In this document: piece by piece, positions 35,007-43,919 of the stretch | How positions within the stretch are numbered: the stretch's first letter is position 1 | How the letters are laid out: each line of letters opens with the position of its first letter | Origin: an uncultured Anaerococcus sp. | Lineage (GTDB): Bacteria > Bacillota > Clostridia > Tissierellales > Peptoniphilaceae | Length of the DNA stretch: 64,000 bases | Assembly: GCF_943908415.1 (NCBI RefSeq) | Contig: NZ_CALTSY010000001.1 | Span: 77,232 to 141,231, forward strand | Reading direction: 5' to 3' | Made by a program: the position numbers and the translations under genes | Notes under the pieces: model-generated | Database searches by the model: none | What the model was told of the DNA's origin: nothing | What the model saw: the letters and a program-made list of their open reading frames with translations, nothing else

Positions 35007-36772
35007 ATTTCTCTACAACTCTCTTTCAAATATTCTAAATCTGAACCTTCTAAATGTGGTGCTAAGAGTTCATAGCACTTAGCATTGTAATCATTTATCC
35101 AGTCGAGTTCTTCATTTGTAAGCATTTCTAGCTTGATTGGTCTTGTATCAATCGGAACAAATGTCATATTTTCAAATTCCAAAAACTTACCAAATTCATT
35201 ATCAAAGGCATGCTTTACTAGGGTTTGGCTTTCTATTCTTACTCCGTGGCTTCCTGCTATATAAAGGCCTGGTTCATTGGAAGTAAACATACCTTCCACA
35301 AATTCTACATCAGATACTTGTGATATCCTTTGAGGTCCTTCGTGAACTGGAAGTAAATATCCTACACCATGTCCTGTACCATGGAAAAAATCCCTACCTG
35401 CTTTCCATAGAGGATACTTAGCTATAGCATCAAGCCTAGCTCCTGTTGTTTTATTCTTAAATTTAGCTAAATATAAGGCTATGTGTGATTGCAAAACAAG
35501 TGTATAATCAGTTTTTTCTTCATCTGTGAGCTTACCGAGGGCAAGTGTACGTGTAATATCTGTAGTACCTTCTTTATAATGAGCACCAGAATCTATAAGT
35601 ATTAGTCCTTCATTTGATATAGTTTTTGAGCCTACATTAGATGGAGCATAGTGAACAACAGCTGCGTTATCCTTATATCCTATAATTGATTCAAAAGATT
35701 CTTCAACAAAACTCTCGTTTTCAGCCCTTAGTTCACGAAGTTTCTTACTAGCGACATATTCATTTAAAGTACCTGTAGTGGATCCTATTTCTAACCAGTT
35801 AAAGAATTTTATAAGGCTAACCCCATCTATAATATAGGCTTGTTTAGTATTTTCAATTTCCTTATCATTTTTTATAGCCTTCATGTAAGTAGTAATATTT
35901 ACATCAGAATGTATTTTAACATTGGCATTTATCGAATCGTATATAGCTACATTAGTTCTTTCTGGATCTAGGAATATCCTATTTTTACCAGGTATGTCCT
36001 TTAATAAAGTAAAGATGTAGTCATAGGAATGTACTTTTATATTGTTTTCATCAAGATAATCTTTAACCTCTCCGTCAAGCTTTTCTTTGTCAATACATAA
36101 GTGAGCTTGGTTATCAGAAATTAGCATATAAGATAGTACAAGCGGATTATAGTCTATATCATTTCCCCTAATATTTAAAAGCCAACATATATCTTCAATA
36201 GCCCCTATAAAATAATAATTACAATCTTTTTTAGCCATCTCTTCTCTAACACGGCTTAACTTTGAACTAGTGCTTTCTCCAGCATATTCCTCTCCTAATA
36301 ACCAAACTTTATCATTAGGCAGAGATGGTCTGTCAGTCCATAGTTCTGAAATATAATCTATATCTGAAACTAGAGTTCTAGAACCCATAGATTCGCTCAA
36401 TCTCTTATATTCTTTTACTGAAAATAGATTTCCATTAAAGGCAACTTTTCCAAATTCACTTACACTTTGGTCTAGGTATTCTTCTATAGTTGGATATGAG
36501 TCTTCACCTATTTTCATAAGATCAAATTCTGAATGTGATAATTCTTTTTCTGCTTGTAAGAAATATCTAGAATCTGTCCATAACTTAGCCTCATCCATAG
36601 TAACTACAGCAGTTCCAGCAGATCCTGTAAAGCCAGATATAAATTCTCTTTCTCTATAATAATCTGATAAATATTCAGATTGGTGCGGATCAGAAGTTGG
36701 TATTATATATGCTTCAATTTTTCTATCAGCCATTAATTTTCTTAAATCTTCAAGTCTTTGATCAATATTCAT
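35003..36772 (-). CDS. Xaa-Pro aminopeptidase (M24B family)
   Basis: It removes N-terminal residues that precede proline. Like eukaryotic aminopeptidase P it has two N-terminal creatinase domains (about 1-310) and a C-terminal metal-binding pita-bread domain with LIDSGAHYKEGTTDITRT near residue 396, GTGHGVGYLLPVHEGP near residue 465 and FTSNEPGLY near residue 495, which give the metal ligands. I chose the ATG at 36772, five bases after AAGGAG, instead of a GTG inside that site. Length is 589 residues. Confidence 0.93.
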   Translation of the reverse strand: MNIDQRLEDLRKLMADRKIEAYIIPTSDPHQSEYLSDYYREREFISGFTGSAGTAVVTMDEAKLWTDSRYFLQAEKELSHSEFDLMKIGEDSYPTIEEYLDQSVSEFGKVAFNGNLFSVKEYKRLSESMGSRTLVSDIDYISELWTDRPSLPNDKVWLLGEEYAGESTSSKLSRVREEMAKKDCNYYFIGAIEDICWLLNIRGNDIDYNPLVLSYMLISDNQAHLCIDKEKLDGEVKDYLDENNIKVHSYDYIFTLLKDIPGKNRIFLDPERTNVAIYDSINANVKIHSDVNITTYMKAIKNDKEIENTKQAYIIDGVSLIKFFNWLEIGSTTGTLNEYVASKKLRELRAENESFVEESFESIIGYKDNAAVVHYAPSNVGSKTISNEGLILIDSGAHYKEGTTDITRTLALGKLTDEEKTDYTLVLQSHIALYLAKFKNKTTGARLDAIAKYPLWKAGRDFFHGTGHGVGYLLPVHEGPQRISQVSDVEFVEGMFTSNEPGLYIAGSHGVRIESQTLVKHAFDNEFGKFLEFENMTFVPIDTRPIKLEMLTNEELDWINDYNAKCYELLAPHLEGSDLEYLKESCREI

Positions 36773-36915
36773 GTACACTCCTTAAATCTATCTATTTATA
36801 AAAATTATCGTAAAAAAATAAGTAACAGCTTAAATCCCTTATTTTTTAACATATCAGTTTAACTATTTATTATAACTATACCTATTTGACAGTTAATTTG
36901 TAGAGGATATTATAA

Positions 36916-36943
36916 TTGATTTTTACAATAAAACCATTATAAT
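36916..36943 (+). promoter_or_regulatory. Promoter of ychF-tdk
   Basis: TTGATT, a 16-base spacer and TATAAT lie about 45 bases upstream of ychF. The ATG is preceded by AGAGGTGAG. The remaining 213-base gap to the aminopeptidase shows an AT-rich inverted repeat near 36813-36848 but nothing else clear. Confidence 0.65.
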
Positions 36944-36985
36944 TAATACAGTTATGTGAAATTATAAAAAGAGGTGAGTATATAA

Positions 36986-38083
36986 ATGAAACTTGGAATA
37001 GTAGGTTTGCCAAACGTTGGTAAATCAACATTGTTTAACGCTATAACAAAGGCTGGTGCACTCATTGCTAACTATCCATTTGCTACCATAGATCCTAATG
37101 TTGGGCTTGTAAATGTCCCTGATGAGAGGCTAAATGTGCTAGCTAAGCTAAGTGAATCTAAAAAAATTGTTCCTGCAGTAATTGAATTTTATGATATAGC
37201 AGGTCTTGTAAAGGGTGCTTCAAAAGGTGAGGGCCTAGGAAACCAATTTCTATCAAATATAAGAGAAACTGATGCCATAGTAGAAGTACTAAGATGTTTT
37301 GATGATCCAAATGTAACTCATGTAGATGGTTCAGTAGATCCAATACGTGATATAGAGACAATCAATCTTGAACTCATATTTGCTGACTTAGACATGATTG
37401 AAAAAGTTCTTGAAAAACGTAGAAAAGTAGCTCGCAATGACAAGGAAGTTGCAAAAGAAGTAGAGCTTTTAGACAAGCTAAAGGCAGTACTAGAAGAAGG
37501 TAAATCAGCTAGAGTACTTAATCTATCAGATGATGAGAAAAAATTATTACGTTCATATCAGCTACTTTCAACCAAACCAATTATTTATGTTTGCAATGTA
37601 AATGAAGAAGATGCTGCTAATGATGGAGTAGATAATGAATATGTAAAAAAAGTTCGCGAATTTGCTCAAAGCGAGAATGCAGAAGTATCTATAGTCTCAG
37701 CTAAAATCGAACAAGAAATATCGGAACTTGACTCAGACGAAGAAAAAAATGACTTCTTAGAAATGTTAGGACTTGAAGAATCTGGAACTGATAAAGTAAT
37801 CAAGGATTCTTATAAAACCTTAAATCTCATATCCTTCCTAACAACAGGAGAAATGGAAACACGTGCTTGGACAATAACTGAAGGTACAAAAGCAGTAGAT
37901 GCAGCTGGCAAAATCCATACTGATATATCTAGGGGCTTTATAAAAGCTGAGATAGTATCCTATGATGATTTAGTTGAGTCAGGATCTATAAATGGTGCTC
38001 GTGAGAAAGGTCTTTTACGTATGGAAGGCAAGGAGTATATCATGAAAGATGGCGATGTAGTTAACTTTAGATTCAATGTTTAA
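36986..38083 (+). CDS. ychF: Redox-regulated ATPase YchF (Obg family)
   Basis: YchF/OLA1 proteins bind ATP rather than GTP, associate with ribosomes and affect stress responses. The P-loop GLPNVGKSTLFN is at residues 6-17, switch I YPFATIDPNVG near residue 30, and DIAGLVKGASKGEGLGN near residue 69. The family's altered NxxE nucleotide motif is seen as NVNEEDA. A TGS domain ends the protein. Length is 365 residues. Confidence 0.96.
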   Translation: MKLGIVGLPNVGKSTLFNAITKAGALIANYPFATIDPNVGLVNVPDERLNVLAKLSESKKIVPAVIEFYDIAGLVKGASKGEGLGNQFLSNIRETDAIVEVLRCFDDPNVTHVDGSVDPIRDIETINLELIFADLDMIEKVLEKRRKVARNDKEVAKEVELLDKLKAVLEEGKSARVLNLSDDEKKLLRSYQLLSTKPIIYVCNVNEEDAANDGVDNEYVKKVREFAQSENAEVSIVSAKIEQEISELDSDEEKNDFLEMLGLEESGTDKVIKDSYKTLNLISFLTTGEMETRAWTITEGTKAVDAAGKIHTDISRGFIKAEIVSYDDLVESGSINGAREKGLLRMEGKEYIMKDGDVVNFRFNV

Positions 38084-38092
38084 GGATAGAGA

Positions 38093-38701
38093 ATGAAAAA
38101 ACAAGGAAGACTTATAGTTCATACTGGGTCTATGTTTTCAGGAAAGACAACTTCACTATGGCGTGAGTTATATAGAATGAGGATTGCAAATTACAAGATT
38201 GCTGCCTTTAAGCCAGCAGTTGATAATAGGGATAATGAGAAAAAAATTGTATCCCATGATAATCTAGAACTAGACGCTATAAAAGTAGCTGATTTAAATG
38301 AAGTTTTAGATTATGCAAACAAACATGAACTAGATGCTATAGGAATAGATGAAGTTCAATTTTTCCCTAACGATCCTACAGAAGTTATAGATATATTTAA
38401 TGAACTTATGAAAAATAATATAACTATAGTAGTTTCAGGCCTAGACATGGACTATAAAACTAGACCATTTGAAATTATTAAAGAAATCATGCCTATAGCA
38501 GATGAACTTATAAAACACCATGCAATTTGTGCAAATTGCGGTGAGGATGCTTGGGCATCATATAGAAAATCATCTGATGAGTCAAGGATACAAATAGGCT
38601 CAAAAGATAAGTATGAACCACTTTGTAGAGAATGCTATAACAAAAAAATGAGTGAACGAGAAGAAACTAAAAATCAAATTTCATTAGAAGGATTGGGCTA
38701 A
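38093..38701 (+). CDS. tdk: Thymidine kinase
   Basis: This type II thymidine kinase salvages thymidine to dTMP. The P-loop GSMFSGKTTSLWR starts at residue 12, Walker B IDEVQFF lies near residue 84, and a C-terminal zinc ribbon is formed by CANCGEDA and CRECY. Length is 202 residues. It is 9 bases after ychF and ends at a bidirectional terminator. Confidence 0.94.
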   Translation: MKKQGRLIVHTGSMFSGKTTSLWRELYRMRIANYKIAAFKPAVDNRDNEKKIVSHDNLELDAIKVADLNEVLDYANKHELDAIGIDEVQFFPNDPTEVIDIFNELMKNNITIVVSGLDMDYKTRPFEIIKEIMPIADELIKHHAICANCGEDAWASYRKSSDESRIQIGSKDKYEPLCRECYNKKMSEREETKNQISLEGLG

Positions 38702-38780
38702 TATCTATTCCTTCTTTTTTTATATTTATGTTTTATATTTATAAAAAGATTATATAGTATAACAATGAAAAATTAACTAA

Positions 38781-38820
38781 AAAAGTCTCATCCATATTAA
38801 TTAATATGAATGAGACTCTT
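38781..38820. terminator. Bidirectional terminator between tdk and the ars-type operon
   Basis: AGTCTCAT and ATGAGACT flank an inner ATATTAATTAATAT palindrome, with A and T runs outside. It serves tdk from the left and the 38831-42536 operon from the right. Confidence 0.85.
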
Positions 38821-38830
38821 TAAGTAAACA

Positions 38831-39223
38831 TTATCTATAAACTTTATTCCATAGCTTATTATTTTTGTAATAGTCATAGTAAGTTATAATAGATGTCAAA
38901 ATAATTATTACAATTAATAATATTTTGAAGTTATCTATCTTTATATCTAATCTAAAAGCTTCTCTAAGCTCATAAGCCACTCTACTGAATTTACCAAGTC
39001 CAAAAATAATTAGCATAATTATTTCGCCTATTATTAGAGTCTTACCGGTCTTAAAATCCTTAGCCAAGATAAATATTAGCATGAGAATAAAACTAGCATA
39101 TACTACATATCTACTATGGACTCTCATATCTAACCAAACACTTAAACTTATTATTCCTGTTAGTATTGTAAATAGTATAGTTGAGCTTAAAATATACCTA
39201 CAAATTTTGCTAAATTTACTCAT
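38831..39223 (-). CDS. Small membrane protein, unknown function, at end of ars-type operon
   Basis: I do not recognise the family. The 130 residues hold four likely membrane helices (about 9-30, 37-54, 58-80 with a GEIIMLIIFGLGKF segment, and 97-117). It has no conserved charged motif that I can name. Its start overlaps the stop of the YdjY-type lipoprotein by one base and it is the last gene before the terminator, so it belongs to the ArsS/ArsM operon or a sub-operon of it. Confidence 0.7.
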   Translation of the reverse strand: MSKFSKICRYILSSTILFTILTGIISLSVWLDMRVHSRYVVYASFILMLIFILAKDFKTGKTLIIGEIIMLIIFGLGKFSRVAYELREAFRLDIKIDNFKILLIVIIILTSIITYYDYYKNNKLWNKVYR

Positions 39224-40065
39224 TATTCCTTAATTGTATAAACTATAGCAACTGGTGTGTCAGCTTCTGGAGCATTGTCTTCATCTACACTAAATTCTAC
39301 TTCTTTTGTCTTTTCAACTGCACCGAAAGGATAGTTTGCATTACTTACTATTCCAACCGTACATGAATCTAGACATGATAGACAACCTGTCTTCATTTCG
39401 TTAGAACGATCTAGGTTTCCTGTAAATCTTAGGTCGAGATCTTTTCCATTAGAATCTTTTACTATATCATTTACATCTTTTCCCTCTTCATTTCCATCCC
39501 AATAGATAGTTAAATCAAGTGGTGTACCTTCAGAAGTTGTTTCTTCAGCATTATCTGGAGTCATATTGTCCCCAGCTTCTGCGCCTATATCTAATAGAGC
39601 TTGGTGGAAATCAGCTGGATCTGTATATGATATAAATACTGGTTTATCACCAAATTTACCTGATTCTGAAACAACTAAGTGTCTTGTTGATTCTGTTAAG
39701 AACTTACCATTAAATGTAGCATAGATTGTTACAGTTTTGTTTTCTTTATCAACAACCATGTTATTTTCTTTGCTTACACCTTTGATTTCATCAGATGATT
39801 CACTATCTTCATTATTATCATCATCTTTATCTTCATCATCAGTTGATTCGCTGTCTTTAGTTTCATCATCCTTATCATCAGCTGATTCATCTTTTGTATC
39901 TTCAGTTTCAGAATCATCTACAGTTTCATTTGTATCGGTACTTTCTGTTGTGGTTGTTTCGTTTTTGGTATCTTTGTCATCTGTATCATTGCTTTGATTT
40001 CCACAGCCTGTTAAAAGTGTTCCTGTTAAGGCTAAGGCTAAAGCCAAACTTTTATAATTTTTCAT
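39223..40065 (-). CDS. YdjY-type lipoprotein with Cys-rich C-terminal motif
   Basis: A lipoprotein signal (MKNYKSLALALALTG, lipobox LTGC) is followed by about 80 residues of Asp/Glu/Ser/Thr linker like those of the two rhodanese lipoproteins. The folded part (about 95-280) resembles YdjY domains: TIYATFNGKF, LVVSESGKFGDKPVFISYTD and the C-terminal GCLSCLDSCTVGIVSN, a CxxCxxxC pattern that could bind metal or a cofactor. The function of YdjY is not established. It is 66 bases after arsM. Confidence 0.78.
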   Translation of the reverse strand: MKNYKSLALALALTGTLLTGCGNQSNDTDDKDTKNETTTTESTDTNETVDDSETEDTKDESADDKDDETKDSESTDDEDKDDDNNEDSESSDEIKGVSKENNMVVDKENKTVTIYATFNGKFLTESTRHLVVSESGKFGDKPVFISYTDPADFHQALLDIGAEAGDNMTPDNAEETTSEGTPLDLTIYWDGNEEGKDVNDIVKDSNGKDLDLRFTGNLDRSNEMKTGCLSCLDSCTVGIVSNANYPFGAVEKTKEVEFSVDEDNAPEADTPVAIVYTIKE

Positions 40066-40131
40066 TTCATTTCTCCTTTAATACAATTATTTAATTCTTA
40101 TTATAGCACAATATTAATAAAATTAATATTA

Positions 40132-41187
40132 TTAGCAACAACAACCGCTAGAATTTTCTTCTTTTTTATCATTAGATGTTCCACAGTTTTCAAACTTTCC
40201 AAAATGATTTGTCCTATCTCCATAAACTTCAAAGTATTTCTCATATCTAGTTTCCGTTAAATAAGCTGCTGTATTTCCACATACTTTCTCTGCTTTATCT
40301 TTGTAGAATCTGAATTTAGTGTCTAAATCATAGTAGTGTTCATTGTTTTCTATTCCACCTAAGTATTTAGCAAATTGACCATAATCTTCACATTTATCTT
40401 CTATTAAATCAGGAATTTTAAAAGCGCTTATAGTATCAGAATAGAAATTAATATTGCCTACAAGTTGTTTAATCTCTTTATTTCCAATTGATGATTTGCT
40501 AGAAGATATAGTCATATAATGTTCAAAGCCTACTTTTTCCATAAGTCTTCTAAAATCTTCTGTATATAGAGCGCCTCCTAGGCATTCTCCTCTTAATATT
40601 TCATCATTAGAAATCTCTTCAGGAATTCTTCTATCAGCAAATATATCAGAGAAGTAAAGTTCTCCTCCCCTTTTTAATACTCTAAATATTTCTTTAAATA
40701 CTTCTTCTTTAAATGGAGAGAGATTTATAACACAATTAGATATAACTATATCAATTGAATCATCCTCTATGCCAATAGATTTTAGATCTTCTATATATCC
40801 TTTTTTAAATTCAACATTGGATTTTGCATAGCCATATTTCTCAACCATTTCATCTTTGTATTTATTCGCAATAGCCAATTGATCATCTGTCATATCTACA
40901 CCTATAACCTTGCCATTTTCACCTACAAGGCTGGATAAGATATAACAATCAAGTCCTGTTCCACAACCTAAATCTAGGATAGTTAATCCTTCAACTACAT
41001 TAGGAATTGGAGATCCACAACCATAAAAGTGGCTTTTTATCTCTTTTGGTAAGCCCCTTCTTAGTTCCCTAATTCTTTTTGGCATGTTTTCAGTTGAACA
41101 TGCACAAATATTAGTTTTCATCTTGCCTTCATTTTCAGTTGTTACCTTGCTATAATAATCACTTACTTGTTGTCTTAAGTCTGTCAT
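40132..41187 (-). CDS. arsM: Arsenite S-adenosylmethionine methyltransferase
   Basis: ArsM methylates As(III) stepwise to mono-, di- and trimethyl forms. The SAM site is ILDLGCGTGLDC at residues 70-81. The arsenic-binding cysteines of the family are in place: C57 in FYGCGSPIP, C152 in SNCVINL and C202 in GECLGGALY; C28 and C30 form an extra N-terminal pair (CAC) and the protein ends in CCC. At 351 residues it is of the long ArsM type with a C-terminal extension. It follows arsS at 38 bases (after the proposed selenocysteine extension) with an AAGGAG site. Confidence 0.93.
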   Translation of the reverse strand: MTDLRQQVSDYYSKVTTENEGKMKTNICACSTENMPKRIRELRRGLPKEIKSHFYGCGSPIPNVVEGLTILDLGCGTGLDCYILSSLVGENGKVIGVDMTDDQLAIANKYKDEMVEKYGYAKSNVEFKKGYIEDLKSIGIEDDSIDIVISNCVINLSPFKEEVFKEIFRVLKRGGELYFSDIFADRRIPEEISNDEILRGECLGGALYTEDFRRLMEKVGFEHYMTISSSKSSIGNKEIKQLVGNINFYSDTISAFKIPDLIEDKCEDYGQFAKYLGGIENNEHYYDLDTKFRFYKDKAEKVCGNTAAYLTETRYEKYFEVYGDRTNHFGKFENCGTSNDKKEENSSGCCC

Positions 41188-41218
41188 ATAATACTCCTTG
41201 TTTAATTAATTTATTTGT

Positions 41219-41246
41219 GAGTAAACTACTCCAATGAGCCACCTCA
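41219..41246 (-). promoter_or_regulatory. Candidate bacterial SECIS element after the arsS UGA
   Basis: On the minus strand the UGA at 41244-41246 is followed by 12 bases and then GAGTA-GTT-TACTC, a five-pair hairpin at 41219-41231 whose loop begins with G, 17 bases after the UGA. Known bacterial SECIS rules ask for a loop about 16-37 bases away with a G in its first two positions, so this fits. The stem is short and AT-containing. A tighter TGAG-GTGG-CTCA hairpin also exists. Confidence 0.5.
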
Positions 41247-42197
41247 GGAAGATCCTGCCCCTGCTGTACAGCTATAGCAGTGATTGGCTGTAACAATCAT
41301 CCTGTTTTCTAAATCTTCTTTGCTTATATCAAATATTGTTTTATTTTTACCCATCACTCCCATCTTTAATGCTAAGTTAAAATCACAATCATAAATCCTA
41401 CCATCATAGTCTACTGACAATGTTGACCTACACATAAGATCATCTATAACATCGATATTAAATGAATTATAAAGACGTTTCATATATCTATCTAGATTAT
41501 TAGATTTATCTAACCATTTTCCAAAATTTCCTGTAGGAGAATTGGTTATAGCATATAAATCATTAAAAACTATGCCATATTCTTCTAAAAGTTTTACCCT
41601 ATACACTTCTTCCAATTCTGCTTCAGATTGAGGAATCATTGCTCCTGATGGATTATAAACTAAGTTTAAATTAAGGTCTGGGTTCTTGGCATATCCTAAG
41701 TCATTTAGGATTTTTAAAACCCTAATGGAGTCCTCAAAAACTCCTATACCTCTCATCTTATCTGTTTTACTTTTTTCATAAAATGGTAGACTAGCAATAA
41801 TGTCTACCTTATTTTCCCTTAAAAATTCTGGTATGTCATTATAGTTCTCATTATTATATATAGTAAGATTGGAACGAATCATAACTTTTTTATTAAGCCT
41901 ACTAGCACCATTTACAAGATACTTAAATACTCCACTCATTTCAGGTGCTCCACCTGTTATATCTACTGTGGTAAAGTCATATGATTCTAAAAGTTCTAAG
42001 GCTCTTCTCGCAACATCATAAGACATGTCCTCTGAGCGATTTGGATTGCATGATACATGGCAATGCTTACAAGATAGATTACACTTTCTTGTAATATTTA
42101 GCTGCAAAGTATCTATTTTATCCTTAGTTTTTATTTTATAAGATACTTTATCATCAAATTTCGGAACAACTGTATTTAGCTTTTTAAAATAATCCAC
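41226..42197 (-). CDS. arsS: Radical SAM arsenosugar-biosynthesis protein ArsS, probable selenoprotein (in-frame UGA)
   Basis: ArsS moves the 5'-deoxyadenosyl group of SAM to dimethylarsenic on the way to arsenosugars. The radical SAM motif is CNLSCKHC (39-46), followed by HVSC, and TGGAPEM (81-87) is the SAM-binding GGE-like segment. The C-terminus reads NHCYSCTAGAGSS, then UGA, then GGSLE and TAG. Cys homologues continue GSSCGG at this point as I recall them, so the UGA stands where a Cys is conserved; read as Sec the protein has 323 residues. Read as a stop it would end at 317 (41244). It lies one base after the AhpD-like gene. Confidence 0.85.
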
Positions 42198-42536
42198 TTA
42201 AAATTCCATATCATCTATGATATTTTTCATCTGGACGTTAGTGACAAGGGTAATACCAGCTTGCATAGCACTTGCAACATGGATTGCTTCCATCATCTCC
42301 TCTTTGCTTAGGCCTAAATCTAGACATTTGGTAGTATAGGCATCAATGCAATAAGGGCATTTTTCGGCATGGGCTACAGCTAAAGCTATTAAGGCCTTAG
42401 TTCTTACAGAAAGTTTCCCTTCACTCATAACGTTTCCATAATAGTTAAGAAAATTATCCCAATGTTCTTTGTGCAATTCAGAAAGCTCTCCGTCATTAAA
42501 TTTATCTAGGTCAGATTTATTAAAGTATTCGCTCAT
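42198..42536 (-). CDS. AhpD-like arsenosugar-associated peroxidase-like protein
   Basis: This 112-residue carboxymuconolactone decarboxylase/AhpD-type protein has AHAEKCPYCIDAYT with the redox pair C60/C63, and the preceding LSVRTKALIALAVA helix typical of the family. It matches my memory of the TIGR04169 proteins that always accompany ArsS, some of which carry Sec at the Cys position; here both are UGC cysteines. It is the first gene of the operon and abuts arsS. An AGGAG site precedes the ATG. Its biochemical role is not established. Confidence 0.82.
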   Translation of the reverse strand: MSEYFNKSDLDKFNDGELSELHKEHWDNFLNYYGNVMSEGKLSVRTKALIALAVAHAEKCPYCIDAYTTKCLDLGLSKEEMMEAIHVASAMQAGITLVTNVQMKNIIDDMEF

Positions 42537-42698
42537 GTATTATCTCCTAATTTAATTTTATTATTTTTATATTATATTTATAAATATATTATTTTATAAA
42601 AAAACTAATTATTTATTTTCTAGGTTTATATTTTCTTATGTCTACAATAATCATATTTATATCTTTACTTAATATTTTAACATACAACTTTTAAATAA

Positions 42699-43187
42699 CT
42701 AATTTTCAAGAAAGTCTATGATCTTTTTTAAATCATTTTGTTTATCCTCAATATAATTAATTGAAACTTCTATATATGGAATTACAATTTTTTTATCTTC
42801 TAAAATTCTAAATAGCTCTTCCATGAAAATGCCTCTCTGGCCTGATATTGAACAAGTGGGACTTTCGTTTATTCCCATAATACCTTTAATAATATAACCT
42901 TTATCTAAATATTCTTTGATATTCTTATAAATTACGAAAGCATATTCACTACAATTTCGTCTATAATTTTCAAGGTTATCATAATTACTATATGTCATAG
43001 ATTTTCTATCAATTCCCAAAAATTCAAATTCTGGACAAGGCATCTGATAAATTCCGATATTTTTATTTAAAATTTCAGCTATTATTTGATTATAACTTCC
43101 TTTAGCTCTTGCCAAAGGCTCTACTACAGTATTTTGATTTAAAATACAATGACTTAAAAAAACTATTTGCATTCCTCTTCTATCCAT
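42699..43187 (-). CDS. TudS-related putative desulfidase (CD3072-like)
   Basis: The 162-residue protein resembles the CD3072 group related to TudS (DUF523), enzymes that remove sulfur from thiouracil using a [4Fe-4S] cluster held by three cysteines. Three cysteines in the expected contexts are visible: LSHCILNQNT (C14), QMPCPEFEFLG (C51) and ESPTCSISG (C112). It overlaps the ECF transporter gene by 8 bases. That pairing suggests import and desulfuration of a thio-compound, which is inference. Confidence 0.78.
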   Translation of the reverse strand: MDRRGMQIVFLSHCILNQNTVVEPLARAKGSYNQIIAEILNKNIGIYQMPCPEFEFLGIDRKSMTYSNYDNLENYRRNCSEYAFVIYKNIKEYLDKGYIIKGIMGINESPTCSISGQRGIFMEELFRILEDKKIVIPYIEVSINYIEDKQNDLKKIIDFLEN

Positions 43188-43740
43188 TATAATTAGTTCC
43201 TTTTTTTATCTTAGGTAAAATTTGCGAAACTATCACACAGGTTAATACTTTGTCTACTAAATTGGAAGCAACTCTTGGAATAAATGCCGCTGAAAAAATA
43301 TTAGATCCTCCTTGTCTTAATGCTGTAAAAAAAATATCATTAAAATCTCCAGTAATTCCACCATATACATAAACTGCAATAGGTGCTCCTACTAATGGTG
43401 CAACAATAGAAAGAATAAGCCCGGAGATTATAGCTGTCTTTAAATCAAATTTATACTTTCTTGCAATAAGACCAACTAAAAGTCCTATTGCTATATTAAC
43501 TAACGCAAAGGGAAGATCTTTTGGATTTTTCATTAATGCTAATACTAAATTTGAGATACCTCCTATCAACATTCCCCAAACAGGACCAAACCATACCGCA
43601 CCAAATACAGTACCTATAGTGTCCATAAATATGAGTGGTATATTTAACATTCCAACAAAATACCCAATAACTATATTTAAAGTTGCAAAAAATGCAGACA
43701 TTACCATTTTTCTTGTATTTTGATCACTTGTTTTGTTCAT
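43180..43740 (-). CDS. ECF transporter substrate-binding S component (CD3073-like)
   Basis: S components of energy-coupling factor transporters bind vitamins or related small molecules and share an EcfAAT module. The 186 residues have six likely membrane helices. MVMSAFFATLNIVIGYFVG near the start and MDTIGTVFGAVWFGPVWGM near residue 39 are typical S-component segments. It is coupled to the TudS-like gene, as I recall for the CD3072/CD3073 pair in Clostridioides. The ligand is unknown; no EcfAAT genes are in the window. Confidence 0.82.
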   Translation of the reverse strand: MNKTSDQNTRKMVMSAFFATLNIVIGYFVGMLNIPLIFMDTIGTVFGAVWFGPVWGMLIGGISNLVLALMKNPKDLPFALVNIAIGLLVGLIARKYKFDLKTAIISGLILSIVAPLVGAPIAVYVYGGITGDFNDIFFTALRQGGSNIFSAAFIPRVASNLVDKVLTCVIVSQILPKIKKGTNYNG

Positions 43741-43919
43741 GATTCTATCTCTCTACCTTAAACTTAAATCCTTATTTATATTTAAAATTCATAGGATAAA
43801 TTTTTATGTATATTTTCAATATATTAATAAGCTCATTTTATCATATTTTATACCTTAATAAAATTATACAACAAATAATATTTCCTTCTAGCTACAAAAA
43901 AAGTCTATATTGCCATAAA

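Noticed and set aside
42573..42588. 16-bp palindrome TATATTTATAAATATA upstream of the AhpD-arsS-arsM operon
   Set aside because: It is made only of A and T in a very AT-rich stretch, so chance is likely; no known ArsR-type site is recognisable.
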